DNA of 64,000 nucleotides from Ignavibacteriota bacterium (GTDB lineage Bacteria > Bacteroidota > Ignavibacteria > Tepidaquicellales > Tepidaquicellaceae), in contig JAPLFJ010000013.1 in NCBI GenBank assembly GCA_026390735.1, positions 35,085 through 99,084 of the forward strand, given 5' to 3'. Under the pieces are notes generated by a model. It searched no databases and was not told the origin of the DNA. It saw nothing but the letters and a program-made list of their open reading frames with translations. Below are positions 43,578 to 53,838 of this stretch, piece after piece. Position numbers and translations under genes: made by a program. Within the stretch, counting starts at the first letter, position 1. The number at the start of each line of letters is the position of its first letter.

Positions 43578-44264
43578 ATGAAGAAAGTAATTTTAGCTAT
43601 AGCAATAATATTTGCAGCAACTGTAAATATAAATGCACAATCAAAAATAAGTTTAGGTGTAAACGTCGGATTCAGTCTGCCTGTAACCGAACTCGCAAAC
43701 GTATACGGAATGACTCCTTCAGCTGAATTCAATGCAGGTTACAGAATTACGCCTGACGTAGAACTGCTGCTGACAGCTGGTTACAGCAATTTCAAGTTCA
43801 GGAATGAAAGTCTGAACGACGATATTCATCAGCTGGATTACAATGCTAACATGAACGAAGAATGGACTGCGACAGTTATTCCGATAACAGCGGGAGTCAG
43901 GTATAAATTTGACCAGATAACAAAACACGTAATACCATACGGCACAGCGGAAGTCGGTGCCTATATTACAAATTTTAACAAACTTCTGGGTGGCTCTATA
44001 AATTTAACAGGTTCAAACATAACCTATAATTCATCCTCAAAAGAATCACAGGCAGGGTTTGGTCTGGCACTTGGAATAGGAACGATGTTTGAAATAACAC
44101 CGAGAATTTCAGTGGATGTAATAGTAAAGTACAATTTTGTTAAAACAGATTTTGTGAAGGACTATACTATTACAAAAGATACTTTAACTGCCGTAAACGT
44201 TGCAGGAATAAGTACAGGAATGTTCTTAACTACAAGAGCAGGAATAAACATTAAATTATTTTAA
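43578..44264 (+). CDS. Small outer-membrane beta-barrel protein
   Basis: 228 residues: signal peptide (MKKVILAIAIIFAATVNINA) and alternating amphipathic strands (ISLGVNVGFSLPVTEL, VELLLTAGYSNFKF, VIPITAGVRYKF), ending INIKLF with a terminal aromatic. Resembles OMP_b-brl/porin-like Bacteroidota barrels; no specific role visible. The MFS gene starts 14 bp after its stop, so they are likely one operon. Confidence 0.8.
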   Translation: MKKVILAIAIIFAATVNINAQSKISLGVNVGFSLPVTELANVYGMTPSAEFNAGYRITPDVELLLTAGYSNFKFRNESLNDDIHQLDYNANMNEEWTATVIPITAGVRYKFDQITKHVIPYGTAEVGAYITNFNKLLGGSINLTGSNITYNSSSKESQAGFGLALGIGTMFEITPRISVDVIVKYNFVKTDFVKDYTITKDTLTAVNVAGISTGMFLTTRAGINIKLF

Positions 44265-44278
44265 TACCAAGGGCCTGC

Positions 44279-45655
44279 TTGCATAAACTTAAAAATTCAC
44301 CTGCAATAATATTAACTGTTTCAGTTATTGCATCATTCATAACTGCCTTCATGGGTTCGGCGGTAAATGTTGCCTTACCTATGATAGCGAAAGAATTTGA
44401 CGCCAATGCCGTTCTAATCAGCTGGGTTGCAACTGCATATATTCTAACAGGAGTAGCCTCATTAATCCCCGTCGGAAAATTATCGGATATACACGGCAGG
44501 ACAAAATACCTAAAAGCAGGAGTACTTGTTTTTGCAGTAAGCTGTCTTGCTTCAGGTTTTTCTAATTCAGCGTTATTACTTTTAGCATTCAGGGGACTTC
44601 AGGGAATCGGATTATCTTTCATATTTATAAATGCATTCTCGATTATAGTCTCGGCATATCCTGCAAACAAAAGAGGGCACGTGCTGGGAATAGTTATATC
44701 ATCAGTTTATACGGGTCTTTCCATAGGACCTTTCCTTGGAGGAATAATCACACAGCAATTCGGGTGGAGGTACATATTTTATTTCAGTTTCGGATTGTGC
44801 ATAGTGTTATACTTTATGATGGTATTTTTTATAACAGAAGACTGGAAAATATCAGAAGGCGAGAAGTTTGATTTAAAAGGGTCGGCAGTATTTACAATAG
44901 CGATATCATCGTTTATGCTTGGGTTTACATTTATCCCAAAGATAACAGGGTTTATATTAATAATGTTCGGGCTCGGGTTGTTCTATTATTACAAGGTCAT
45001 ATCGGAGAAGATTGAATTCCCGGTTCTGCGTCTTGACATATTCAAGAACAATAAAAGATTTACATATTCAAACATAGCCGCCTTCATAAACTACAGTGCA
45101 ACATCGGCAATAAGTTTTCTGCTGAGTTTATACCTTCAGCATATAAAAGCAATGACGCCTCAGGAAGCGGGAACGGTACTTGTAGCACAGCCGATATTTA
45201 TGGCAGTCTTTTCGCCTATAGCAGGAAGGCTTTCGGATAAAGTGGAGCCGCAGTATGTAGCATCTGCAGGAATGTTTTTAATCGCAGTATGTCTCGGGCT
45301 TCTTTGTTTCTCGGGCAATGACACAACGATACTATTTATATTAATAAACCTTGGAATACTCGGTATCGGGTTTGCGTTATTCTCATCACCGAATTCGAAT
45401 GCAATCATGAGTTCTGTGGACAAGAAAAACTACGGGACTGCTTCGACAATACTATCACTTATGAGAATGATGGGACAGATGATAAGTATGGCAATAGTCA
45501 TTGTCATATTTTCGGTAATAATAGGAAAGGCAGAAATCAAGCCGGAGAACCACGAACAACTAATAGTAAGTATCAGAATAGCATTCGCGCTATTTTCATT
45601 CCTGTGTTTTGTTGGAATCTTTGCCTCGTTATCGAGAGGAAAGATGCACGAGTAG
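44279..45655 (+). CDS. MFS drug exporter, EmrB/QacA (DHA2) type, TTG start
   Basis: 458 residues from a TTG at 44279 (HKLKNSPAIILTVSV); no ATG or GTG gives a complete first helix. 12-14 helices, motif A GKLSDIHGRTKYLKAG, and AVNVALPMIAKEF, as in DHA2 exporters. It is of the same type as the gene at 39106-40494 but not a recent copy. Probably co-transcribed with the barrel upstream. Confidence 0.85.
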   Translation: MHKLKNSPAIILTVSVIASFITAFMGSAVNVALPMIAKEFDANAVLISWVATAYILTGVASLIPVGKLSDIHGRTKYLKAGVLVFAVSCLASGFSNSALLLLAFRGLQGIGLSFIFINAFSIIVSAYPANKRGHVLGIVISSVYTGLSIGPFLGGIITQQFGWRYIFYFSFGLCIVLYFMMVFFITEDWKISEGEKFDLKGSAVFTIAISSFMLGFTFIPKITGFILIMFGLGLFYYYKVISEKIEFPVLRLDIFKNNKRFTYSNIAAFINYSATSAISFLLSLYLQHIKAMTPQEAGTVLVAQPIFMAVFSPIAGRLSDKVEPQYVASAGMFLIAVCLGLLCFSGNDTTILFILINLGILGIGFALFSSPNSNAIMSSVDKKNYGTASTILSLMRMMGQMISMAIVIVIFSVIIGKAEIKPENHEQLIVSIRIAFALFSFLCFVGIFASLSRGKMHE

Positions 45656-46067
45656 AAATCAATCCTGTCCCAGTCTTTTCCTGAACAACCCTCAGCCAGC
45701 CTGATAATATCCTGTTTAATCGTTAATCTATGAAGTAATAAGGTATTGTATATTAAATAAGTTATATGCAAATTATTAACACACTATGAAAACTGTAGAT
45801 TATTTTAATGGTTCTGATTTGCCCCGGAATTAAAGAAACCTTATCATAACATTGGCAGGTAACTTCCGTAAATCAGGATAAAGACAGCAGTAAAGAAAAA
45901 TCACAAAATACCAAGCGCGCATTATAGATTGTTTTAATGGTTCTAATTTGCCCCGGAATTATAAAACGTTATTATGTTGCCGAGAGACTTCTCCCGACAG
46001 TTTAGCAGAAAAATAATATTATATATTAATATAAAACATTTTTCAAATTCATTAAGAGGAATACATT
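45656..46067. other. Gene-free stretch with a duplicated 40-bp repeat
   Basis: A minus-strand frame at 45430-45771 reaches in from the MFS gene but looks like its shadow. The segment holds the repeat pair of the next entry and the leader of the dockerin protein gene. Confidence 0.6.
45794..45965 (+). repeat. Two direct copies of a ~40-bp element 130 bp apart
   Basis: Both contain TAGATTNTTTTAATGGTTCT and TTTGCCCCGGAATTA (45796-45833 and 45926-45962). After each copy a poorer match continues for about 35 bp. Confidence 0.7.
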
Positions 46068-48635
46068 ATGAAAAAATTATTCTCTACTTTTGCTTTTATA
46101 CTTTTCTTTGTTTTACAATTCACATTTAAAGTTGACGATTGCAGTGCTCAATGGACGCAGGTGAGTTATAATCTTTTGGGAAAAAGTATTTCATCATTAG
46201 CAGTTTCAGGTGATACAATATTTGCGGGAACGGATCATTGGAATGGCAGTAGTTATTCCGGTATTTATGTATCTACGAACAATGGATCAAATTGGATTCA
46301 ATCTTCTTTAAATAATGTTCGAATATATTCTATAATTGTTTCAGGAAATAATATTTATGCAGCAACGGGTGATTTTCTATATCTATCCACAAACAGGGGT
46401 GGAAATTGGACTAACATTAGCGCAGGATTAAATTATATAAGGAGCGTTGCCATTTTAGGAAATACAATTTATGCAGGAAGTGCTTATAATAATAACGGTG
46501 TTTATTTATCAACTAACAATGGGGTGAACTGGGTTCAAACGGTATTATATAAACCTGTATATTCAATTACAGTGTCGGGTAGTAATATTATTGCAGGGAC
46601 TGATAGTTATGGTATTTATTATTCCACAAATAACGGTATAAGCTGGTCTCAAAGTTCATTCAATAATGGAATGGTTCGATCTTTTTTAGTTTCCGGAAGT
46701 AATGTATATGCTGGAATGACGCAACCTCCCAATAATGGAGTCTTTGTTTCAACTAACAACGGATTAACCTGGACGCAAGTTTTTTCAGGTACCAGCATTT
46801 ATTCGTTGACTCTATCCGGAAGCAGCATATATGCAGGTTCGAATAATGGTACATATATATCAACGAATAATGGGACAAACTGGAGTCTAACTGCTTTGAC
46901 AAAATATACACCTGCTCTTTCCACTTTGGGAAGTGTTGTTTTTGCAGGGACACAAAATGGTTATTACACAACTACAAATAACGGACAAGCATGGGATTCT
47001 CCACCACCGTCAACTATTGGAGCAATATTAAAATCAGGGAATAATCTTTACGGAGGTACGAACGATGGAGTTTTTTATTCAACGGATGGCGGATTAAGAT
47101 GGACTTTAAAGAACCTTATTCAAAACACAATATCTTTTCTAATAAACGGGAGTTATGTATTTGCAGGAACAGCAGGAGCTGGAGTTTATTATACTACTAA
47201 TGATGGAGCAAACTGGACTCAGACTTCATTAAACAATCAAGCAGTGAATTCTCTGGTAATAAAAGGGACAAACATTTTAGCTGCTACATCATCTGGAGTG
47301 TATTATACAACAAACAATGGAACAAACTGGACACAATCTACATTAACAGGAATTAATGCAAAAGCTTTGTATGTCTTAGATTCTATTGTGTATGCAGGAA
47401 CAGTATTTAGCGGTGTTTATAAATCGACTGATAATGGTATGAGCTGGACTCAAACACCTTTAATATATATAGATGTGAATTCTTTTACTTCTGAAGGTGG
47501 GAAACTCTATGCAGGAACATCAGGAAGCGGAGTATATTATACAACAAATAACGGAGCAAACTGGACACAAACTTCTTTTAATACAAATACAATTATATCG
47601 TTTTCAAAGTATGGTTCGTCAATATTTGCAGGAACATCAGGAAGCGGAGTTTATTTAACGAAGGATGGAGGATTGAACTGGACACAGGTTAATGATGGAA
47701 TGGGAAATCAGGGAGTCGGTGCATTATGTACATACGGAAATTATATAATTGCAGGGACAGGCGGCAACGGATTCTGGAGACGGTACATTCTTGAATTTGC
47801 ACCGATAAGAGGGGATGCAAACTTAGACAGTACGGTGAATGTGCTTGATGTTACTTCCGATGTGAATTATATATTAGGGAATCCGCCTGTGCCGTTTAGC
47901 GTGCTTGCGGCAGACGTGAATACTGACCTTGTTATAAATGTGCTTGACGTTGTAGGGACAGTAAACATTATACTGCATCCGGGGAATAAAATGTTCGCTC
48001 ATAACAAAGAGCAAAATGATAACAGCGGTTCAGCAAGTTTATACATACAGAATAATAATTTAAAATTACAGAACACAATACCTGTTGCGGGTATACAGTA
48101 TAAGTTATCGGGTGCAGGAGCACAGAATGTAGTGTTTACGCCTTCATCTGAATTAACGAATTATCAGGTTGCGGCAGGTTCGGCATCTGAGAATTCAAAG
48201 ACTTTTGTGGTATTTACTATGTCTGATACATCATTGAATTCAGGTATTCATACACTCGGCACATTCACGGGATTGAATAATGGAATTACGATCAACGAAA
48301 TATTTATTGCCGATGGAAACGGAAATGGTATTCTCACTTCAAATGAAGAAACAGGGAATACAGAAATACCAAAAGACTATACTTTAAATCAGAATTATCC
48401 AAACCCATTCAACAGCACTTCAAAGTTGAAATTTGCGATTGCAAATTTAGGATATACAAAGATAGTGATTTACGACGTTATGGGCCGCGAATTACAAACA
48501 TTAGTAAATAAAACATTAAAACCAGGTAAGTATGATATTTCTATTGATGGCAGTAACTTAAGCAGCGGAGTATATTTTTATAAATTAACATCGGGGAGTT
48601 ATTCGGCAACGAAGAAAATGATAGTATTGAAGTGA
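46068..48635 (+). CDS. T9SS-exported beta-propeller protein with dockerin domain
   Basis: 855 residues: signal peptide; thirteen Asp-box blades of about 40 residues (SGxxIYAGTxxGVYxSTNNGxNWTQ), to about residue 575; a dockerin module at about 580-640 with two calcium loops, GDANLDSTVNVLD and ADVNTDLVINVLD; a beta-sandwich domain (about 655-765); and the NYPNPFNS...GVYFYKLTSG sorting domain. The propeller is the likely binding or recognition part. The next gene encodes cohesin-like domains, the natural partner of dockerins. The 44-bp gap makes an operon likely. Confidence 0.88.
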   Translation: MKKLFSTFAFILFFVLQFTFKVDDCSAQWTQVSYNLLGKSISSLAVSGDTIFAGTDHWNGSSYSGIYVSTNNGSNWIQSSLNNVRIYSIIVSGNNIYAATGDFLYLSTNRGGNWTNISAGLNYIRSVAILGNTIYAGSAYNNNGVYLSTNNGVNWVQTVLYKPVYSITVSGSNIIAGTDSYGIYYSTNNGISWSQSSFNNGMVRSFLVSGSNVYAGMTQPPNNGVFVSTNNGLTWTQVFSGTSIYSLTLSGSSIYAGSNNGTYISTNNGTNWSLTALTKYTPALSTLGSVVFAGTQNGYYTTTNNGQAWDSPPPSTIGAILKSGNNLYGGTNDGVFYSTDGGLRWTLKNLIQNTISFLINGSYVFAGTAGAGVYYTTNDGANWTQTSLNNQAVNSLVIKGTNILAATSSGVYYTTNNGTNWTQSTLTGINAKALYVLDSIVYAGTVFSGVYKSTDNGMSWTQTPLIYIDVNSFTSEGGKLYAGTSGSGVYYTTNNGANWTQTSFNTNTIISFSKYGSSIFAGTSGSGVYLTKDGGLNWTQVNDGMGNQGVGALCTYGNYIIAGTGGNGFWRRYILEFAPIRGDANLDSTVNVLDVTSDVNYILGNPPVPFSVLAADVNTDLVINVLDVVGTVNIILHPGNKMFAHNKEQNDNSGSASLYIQNNNLKLQNTIPVAGIQYKLSGAGAQNVVFTPSSELTNYQVAAGSASENSKTFVVFTMSDTSLNSGIHTLGTFTGLNNGITINEIFIADGNGNGILTSNEETGNTEIPKDYTLNQNYPNPFNSTSKLKFAIANLGYTKIVIYDVMGRELQTLVNKTLKPGKYDISIDGSNLSSGVYFYKLTSGSYSATKKMIVLK

Positions 48636-48679
48636 TTAACATTTGTGAATTATTATTTATGAATCTTAAAATGTGAATT

Positions 48680-51600
48680 ATGAAAAAGATATTCTTAACA
48701 ATACTATTATTATTCGTGGGTCTGAATACAGTCTATTCGCAGAACACCATGCGGATAGACACATTGAGCGGTAAGCCGGGTGATACTTTAACATATTCGG
48801 TGAAGGTGGATAACGTTAAATCGTTTGTAGCATATCAGCTTGACGTACAGATACCGACATATTTAACATACGTGAATAACTCTGCCGCATTAACGGGAAG
48901 AGCTAACGGACACAATCTTGGTGTATCTCTCATCAATCCTGCACTTTTAAGGTTGATAGCATACTCAATCTCAATGAATCCTTTTCTGGGGAATACGGGT
49001 GCAGTGCTGACTTTTAAATGTTACGTAACGGGAAACGTTCCTGGAACATACAGTCTGAATGTTGTAACACCGGTTATTGCAGATTCTCTGAACGCGAATA
49101 TACTTACTGCCAGTTACAACGGCAGGTTTGTTCTGTTAATGCCGAAGATAGCATTCAGCACGAGTGCGATGAATTTCGGTACAACTCTGTTAGGCACGAA
49201 TAAAGACCTCAGTCTGACTATATACAATCAGGGAACATCAAACCTTACAATATCAAAAATTACTTCCAGTTCCGCTGATATCAGATTTCTTGATTCCAGC
49301 GGGTTTACGCTTACGGCTGGTACTAATGTATCCCGTACTGTAAGACTTTATGCAAACACAAGAGGTGTGAAGAATGCAGTCTTTGTATTCTACAGTAATG
49401 ACCCAAGCGATTCCGTGCATACAGTAACTGCTACAGGGACAGTTTTTACGACAAATGAATTGTACCTGAATACTGTAACCTCAAAATACGGATTCGTCGG
49501 GACGATGAAAATACGTATGAAGAATTTCGAGTCTGTAAGTGCTTTTCAAACTTCTATTACATTACCTGCTTCGATAAATTACGTTGCGGGGTCAGTAGTG
49601 CTGAATCCTGCAAGGACTAATGACCATATTATATCGGCTTCTGTACTTTCTGGAAACATTCTTAAAATAGTATCTTATTCACCGACTAATAAACCGTATT
49701 CAAGCAATGACAGCACCATAGCACAATTCAGTTATATCGCTAAAGGTAATCCCGGAAGTTACTCAATACCGATTACTGAAGGAATAATCTCTGATACAAA
49801 CGGAGTAAATATTTTATCTAATGTGTACCCCGGGTCTATTTTTGTTGTATCACCCGTAACGGTTCTTCCTGCGAGTATATTGTTTGATACAATCAGTTAT
49901 ACTGATACATCAAGAAAAGTGTTGACGATACAAAACACAGGCAACGATACTTTATTAATTTCGGGAATTAATGCAACGGAATCTTCTTTTGCGAATGAGA
50001 CAGCATTGCCTGTCAGAATACCTCCGTCCAGTACAAGAAATTTTACAATCCGATTTACTAATTCTGTTAACGGACTGCATACAGGCAATTTAATAGTATC
50101 CCATAACGACAGTTTAAGGAATCCGGGGAGTGTTGCTGTAAGCGGATTTATATATAAACCGACACGTTTACGAGTGACATCTTCAGATTTTAATTCACGG
50201 GATACGTCATATCTGCCATTCAACATCACCAATAAATTACCGATTGTAGCATTTCAGTTCGATGTTACGCTGCCATCACAGTTTGCGTATGTGCCAAACT
50301 CTGCAATACTCACATCACGTGCTAACGGGCATCTGGTTTCGACGAGTACTCTGGGGAATGGTGATATAAGGGTTATAGCATATTCGATGGGTCAAAACAG
50401 ATTTTACGGAGACAGCGGGGATGTAGTAAAGTTCAGGCTGGCTGTGAATGCTGATACGGGTGTATACAACGTAACAGTTAAGAATGTAATAATATCAGAT
50501 TCAAACAATATAAACATTTCGACCGGTTCCGATAACGGTATAATAAGGTTAAGTCCGTATCCGCCTGCTTTGATAACTCCATTAAACGGAAGCGTGGGAA
50601 ACCCTTTGAGTTTAAGCATAGTCTGGAGCCGTTCACTTTTTGCGTCATATTATCATTTGCAGGTCGCGACTGATTCACTTTTCACAAATATCACAGTCAA
50701 TGATTCGACACGAACGGATACAACTTATGCATTATCTAATCTTAGTATATTGCAAAGTTATTACTGGAGAGTACGCGTAAAGAATTATTCCGGCGTTTAC
50801 AGGTTTTCCAGTCCGTGGAAATTCAGAACGATAGGGTATCCGACACAGGTAGTGCTTTCTTCGCCTGTCAATAATGAAACAGACCAATCATTGAATCCAA
50901 CATTCAAATGGTTTAAGGCAATAGACCAGACGCTTTTAGTTAAGAGTTCAGAGTTAATAGTTAAGAATGGAGAACATCGAACAACGGATAACAAACAACG
51001 AACAACGGATAACAAACAACGAACGACGAACAACGGACAAACTGACAACGGACAACTAACATCTAATTACTGGTTTGAACTTGCGACTGATTCACTGTTT
51101 ACGAATATAATTACCAGAGACTCTACTCTAAGCGATACAACTAAATCAGTAACAGGTTTATCGAGCATTACAAATTATTTCTGGAGAGTAAGAGCAAAGA
51201 ATCAGATAGGTTGGGCTTTGTACAGCGCCATCTGGAAATTTACTACATTACCACCATTGCCTCAGGCACCTGTTCTTATAAGTCCGTTGAATAATTCAAC
51301 AGGTAATCCGGTGAGTTTAAATTTGTCATGGAGCAGACCACAATACGCAACAGGGTTTGATATAGTGCTTGCAACGGATGCAGCATTTACGAACATAGTA
51401 CTTAATGATTCTACTTTGACAGATACATTAAGAACATTCGCAAACTTAAACGCATTGACAACATACTATTGGAAAGTAAGAGCAAAGAATGTAACAGGAT
51501 GGGGTTCATTCAGCAGTACATTCAACTTCAAAACAGTCGGTACACCGACACAGGTATTACTTTCTTTGCCTTCAGACGGCGCAATAAATCAACCGACATC

Positions 51601-53566
51601 TCTTATGTTCAAATGGTTTAAGGCAATTGATCAGACGCTTTTAGTTAAGAGTTCAGAGTTAATAGTTAAGAATGGAGAACAACGAACAACGGATAACAAA
51701 CAACGAACAACGGATAACAAACAACGAACGACGAACAACGGACAAACTGACAACGGACAAACTGACAACGGACAACTAACATCTAATTACTGGTTTGAAC
51801 TCTCAACGGATGCAGGGTTTACAAGCATCGTAGCAAGGGACTCGTCTCTTACGGATACAGTTAAAGCTGTTACCGGTTTAAGCAACACAACAACATATTT
51901 CTGGAGGGTTAAAGCAAAGAATCAGATAGGTTGGAGTTTGTTCAGTTCCGTCTGGGGATTTACTACAATCGTTCCTGTTCCCGGAGTACCTGTATTATTA
52001 AGTCCGGTATTTGGTTCAATGGGAAATCCATTGAACCTAAACTTAGTATGGAGTAAGCCGTCTAATACATTGAATTTTCATGTGATACTCGCAACAGACA
52101 CTGGGTTTACATCTATTATATTAAATGATTCAACGTTAACAGACTCAGTTAAGGCAATAACAAACATGAATGCTTTAACAACTTATTACTGGAAAGTAAG
52201 AGCAAAGAGTTTGTCGGGCTGGAGTGAATTTTCAAGCCCGTTCAACTTTAAAACAGTCGGTACACCTACACAGGTTGTATTATCAGTACCTGCAAACGGC
52301 TCGACAGGCCAGCCTGTTACATTAACATTTAACTGGTTCAAAGCCATTGACCAAATGCTTTTAGTTAAGAGTTCAGAGTTAATAGTTAAGAATGGAGAAC
52401 ATCGAACAACGAACAACAAACAACGAACAACGGACAACGGACAACGAACAAACGGACAGACTGACAACGGAAAACTAACATCGAACTACTGGTTTGAATA
52501 CGGAACGGACTCAATGTTTGCTACTGTAATAGCAAGAGATTCATCATTAACAGATACAACAAAAACGATATCAGGACTGAATAACCTGACAAAATACTTC
52601 TGGAGAGTAAAAGCAAAGAACCAGATTGGCTGGGGTCTGTTCAGTTCAACCTGGAACTTTACAACAATCATAGCAATACCTGTAGCGCCAGCACTTGCCA
52701 CACCATTAAACAATGCAACAGGTGTGTCCTTAACACCTGCACTTACATGGAATACAGTTACAGGTGCAGTAACGTACAGAGTACAGGTCTCTACAGACTC
52801 AAACTTTGTAACTACGCAATGGGATACAACAGGAGTATCAGGATTAACAACAACCGTACCTGCAGGCAAACTATCACAGACGACTAAGTATTACTGGAGA
52901 GTGAATGCAACGAACGCAGGCGGAACGGGAGCATGGTCAGTTAAGTGGAACTTTACAACACTGAGTTTATACCTGACACTCAACCTGAAAGTATATCTTG
53001 AAGGATTCTGGGATGGTGCAGCACAGATAACGGATACAGTAAGAGTTTATCTTGCAAACTCAACTACGTATGCATTAGTTGATACGGCGAAAGTTGTTCT
53101 TTCAGGAACAGGAACAGCAGGCATGAACTTTAACAGAGTTACTACAGGTAATTATTACATAGTAGTAAGTCACAGGAACCATCTTGAAACATGGAGCAAG
53201 TTACCGCAATCATTCGTGGGAGGTATACCGTTAAATTATGATTTCACGACAGCGGTAACACAGTCATTCGGCGACAACATGAAACAGGTTGGAAGTGTCT
53301 GGGTTCTGTTCGGCGGTGATGCAAATGCAGACGGTTCAATCGATGCAAACGACATCGGAATATTTATCGGTGAATTCGGAAACCTCGGATACTTAAGAAG
53401 TGACTTCAACGGTGACCAGGATGTGAATGCATCGGACGTGCTGATAATCTCAAACAACTTTGGCCTGATAAAAATAATTCCAGGTGCAGAACCATTATCA
53501 CCGATGACACTTAAGAATAAAAAGGCGCAGTTAGATTACTTACAAAAAGGAGGAAGTAAAAAGTAA
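48680..53566 (+). CDS. Giant surface protein: three cohesin-like domains, seven FnIII domains, C-terminal dockerin
   Basis: 1628 residues. Signal peptide 1-20; cohesin-like domains at about 22-152 (LSGKPGDTLTYSVKVDNV), 259-390 and 494-628 (each with a NPARTNDH or SRANGH loop), alternating with two ASH/HYDIN-like sandwiches; seven FnIII domains about 630-1427; a CnaB-like sandwich about 1430-1533; a dockerin about 1545-1600 (GDANADGSIDANDIG, SDFNGDQDVNASDV). No T9SS sorting domain is seen. FnIII domains 2, 4 and 6 each hold an in-frame repeat insert. It could act as a small scaffold binding dockerin proteins such as its neighbour (inference). Confidence 0.82.
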   Translation: MKKIFLTILLLFVGLNTVYSQNTMRIDTLSGKPGDTLTYSVKVDNVKSFVAYQLDVQIPTYLTYVNNSAALTGRANGHNLGVSLINPALLRLIAYSISMNPFLGNTGAVLTFKCYVTGNVPGTYSLNVVTPVIADSLNANILTASYNGRFVLLMPKIAFSTSAMNFGTTLLGTNKDLSLTIYNQGTSNLTISKITSSSADIRFLDSSGFTLTAGTNVSRTVRLYANTRGVKNAVFVFYSNDPSDSVHTVTATGTVFTTNELYLNTVTSKYGFVGTMKIRMKNFESVSAFQTSITLPASINYVAGSVVLNPARTNDHIISASVLSGNILKIVSYSPTNKPYSSNDSTIAQFSYIAKGNPGSYSIPITEGIISDTNGVNILSNVYPGSIFVVSPVTVLPASILFDTISYTDTSRKVLTIQNTGNDTLLISGINATESSFANETALPVRIPPSSTRNFTIRFTNSVNGLHTGNLIVSHNDSLRNPGSVAVSGFIYKPTRLRVTSSDFNSRDTSYLPFNITNKLPIVAFQFDVTLPSQFAYVPNSAILTSRANGHLVSTSTLGNGDIRVIAYSMGQNRFYGDSGDVVKFRLAVNADTGVYNVTVKNVIISDSNNINISTGSDNGIIRLSPYPPALITPLNGSVGNPLSLSIVWSRSLFASYYHLQVATDSLFTNITVNDSTRTDTTYALSNLSILQSYYWRVRVKNYSGVYRFSSPWKFRTIGYPTQVVLSSPVNNETDQSLNPTFKWFKAIDQTLLVKSSELIVKNGEHRTTDNKQRTTDNKQRTTNNGQTDNGQLTSNYWFELATDSLFTNIITRDSTLSDTTKSVTGLSSITNYFWRVRAKNQIGWALYSAIWKFTTLPPLPQAPVLISPLNNSTGNPVSLNLSWSRPQYATGFDIVLATDAAFTNIVLNDSTLTDTLRTFANLNALTTYYWKVRAKNVTGWGSFSSTFNFKTVGTPTQVLLSLPSDGAINQPTSLMFKWFKAIDQTLLVKSSELIVKNGEQRTTDNKQRTTDNKQRTTNNGQTDNGQTDNGQLTSNYWFELSTDAGFTSIVARDSSLTDTVKAVTGLSNTTTYFWRVKAKNQIGWSLFSSVWGFTTIVPVPGVPVLLSPVFGSMGNPLNLNLVWSKPSNTLNFHVILATDTGFTSIILNDSTLTDSVKAITNMNALTTYYWKVRAKSLSGWSEFSSPFNFKTVGTPTQVVLSVPANGSTGQPVTLTFNWFKAIDQMLLVKSSELIVKNGEHRTTNNKQRTTDNGQRTNGQTDNGKLTSNYWFEYGTDSMFATVIARDSSLTDTTKTISGLNNLTKYFWRVKAKNQIGWGLFSSTWNFTTIIAIPVAPALATPLNNATGVSLTPALTWNTVTGAVTYRVQVSTDSNFVTTQWDTTGVSGLTTTVPAGKLSQTTKYYWRVNATNAGGTGAWSVKWNFTTLSLYLTLNLKVYLEGFWDGAAQITDTVRVYLANSTTYALVDTAKVVLSGTGTAGMNFNRVTTGNYYIVVSHRNHLETWSKLPQSFVGGIPLNYDFTTAVTQSFGDNMKQVGSVWVLFGGDANADGSIDANDIGIFIGEFGNLGYLRSDFNGDQDVNASDVLIISNNFGLIKIIPGAEPLSPMTLKNKKAQLDYLQKGGSKK
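50931..52482 (+). repeat. Three in-frame repeat inserts within FnIII domains 2, 4 and 6
   Basis: Copies at about 50931-51060, 51635-51780 and 52355-52482. Each begins TTAGTTAAGAGTTCAGAG TTAATAGTTAAGAATGG and continues with short tandem units of AACAACGGATAACAAACAACG and CAACGGACAAACTGA type. All copies keep the frame and lie at the same point of the domain (between WFKAIDQ and SNYWFE), adding about 42-49 polar residues. Confidence 0.88.
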
Positions 53567-53600
53567 TTTAGTGAAAGAGTGAACGGTTGTAAGTGTAACG

Positions 53601-53644
53601 AAGCAGTGTGGAGTAAGAGAAAACTTCACACTGCTTTCTTTTTT
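53601..53644 (+). terminator. Rho-independent terminator after the cohesin protein gene
   Basis: AAGCAGTGTGGAGT pairs with ACTTCACACTGCTT (13 of 14 plus one G-U) across an 8-nt loop, followed by TCTTTTTTT. Confidence 0.9.
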
Positions 53645-53838
53645 ACGATGGTTATAGTATGAATTTAAAAAAATATAAACAAAATTTTTAAATCGCTGGT
53701 GTCTGATATGTATGGTTCGTGGGCACTATCTATCATTAGTATATTATTTATGGATAATAGAGTTATATATTCATAAGTTAATTTAAGTGCGGTTCAGGAT
53801 TTCATGATGCGTAGTGACATATTAATTCATACTGAGCA

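Noticed and set aside
45430..45771. Minus-strand 113-codon frame
   Set aside because: Two thirds are antisense to the MFS gene; the rest resembles no known domain strongly enough.
50797..51048. Minus-strand frame rich in VVRCLLS repeats (also 52186-52467)
   Set aside because: It is the antisense of the in-frame repeat inserts; the plus-strand frame continues through 1628 codons.
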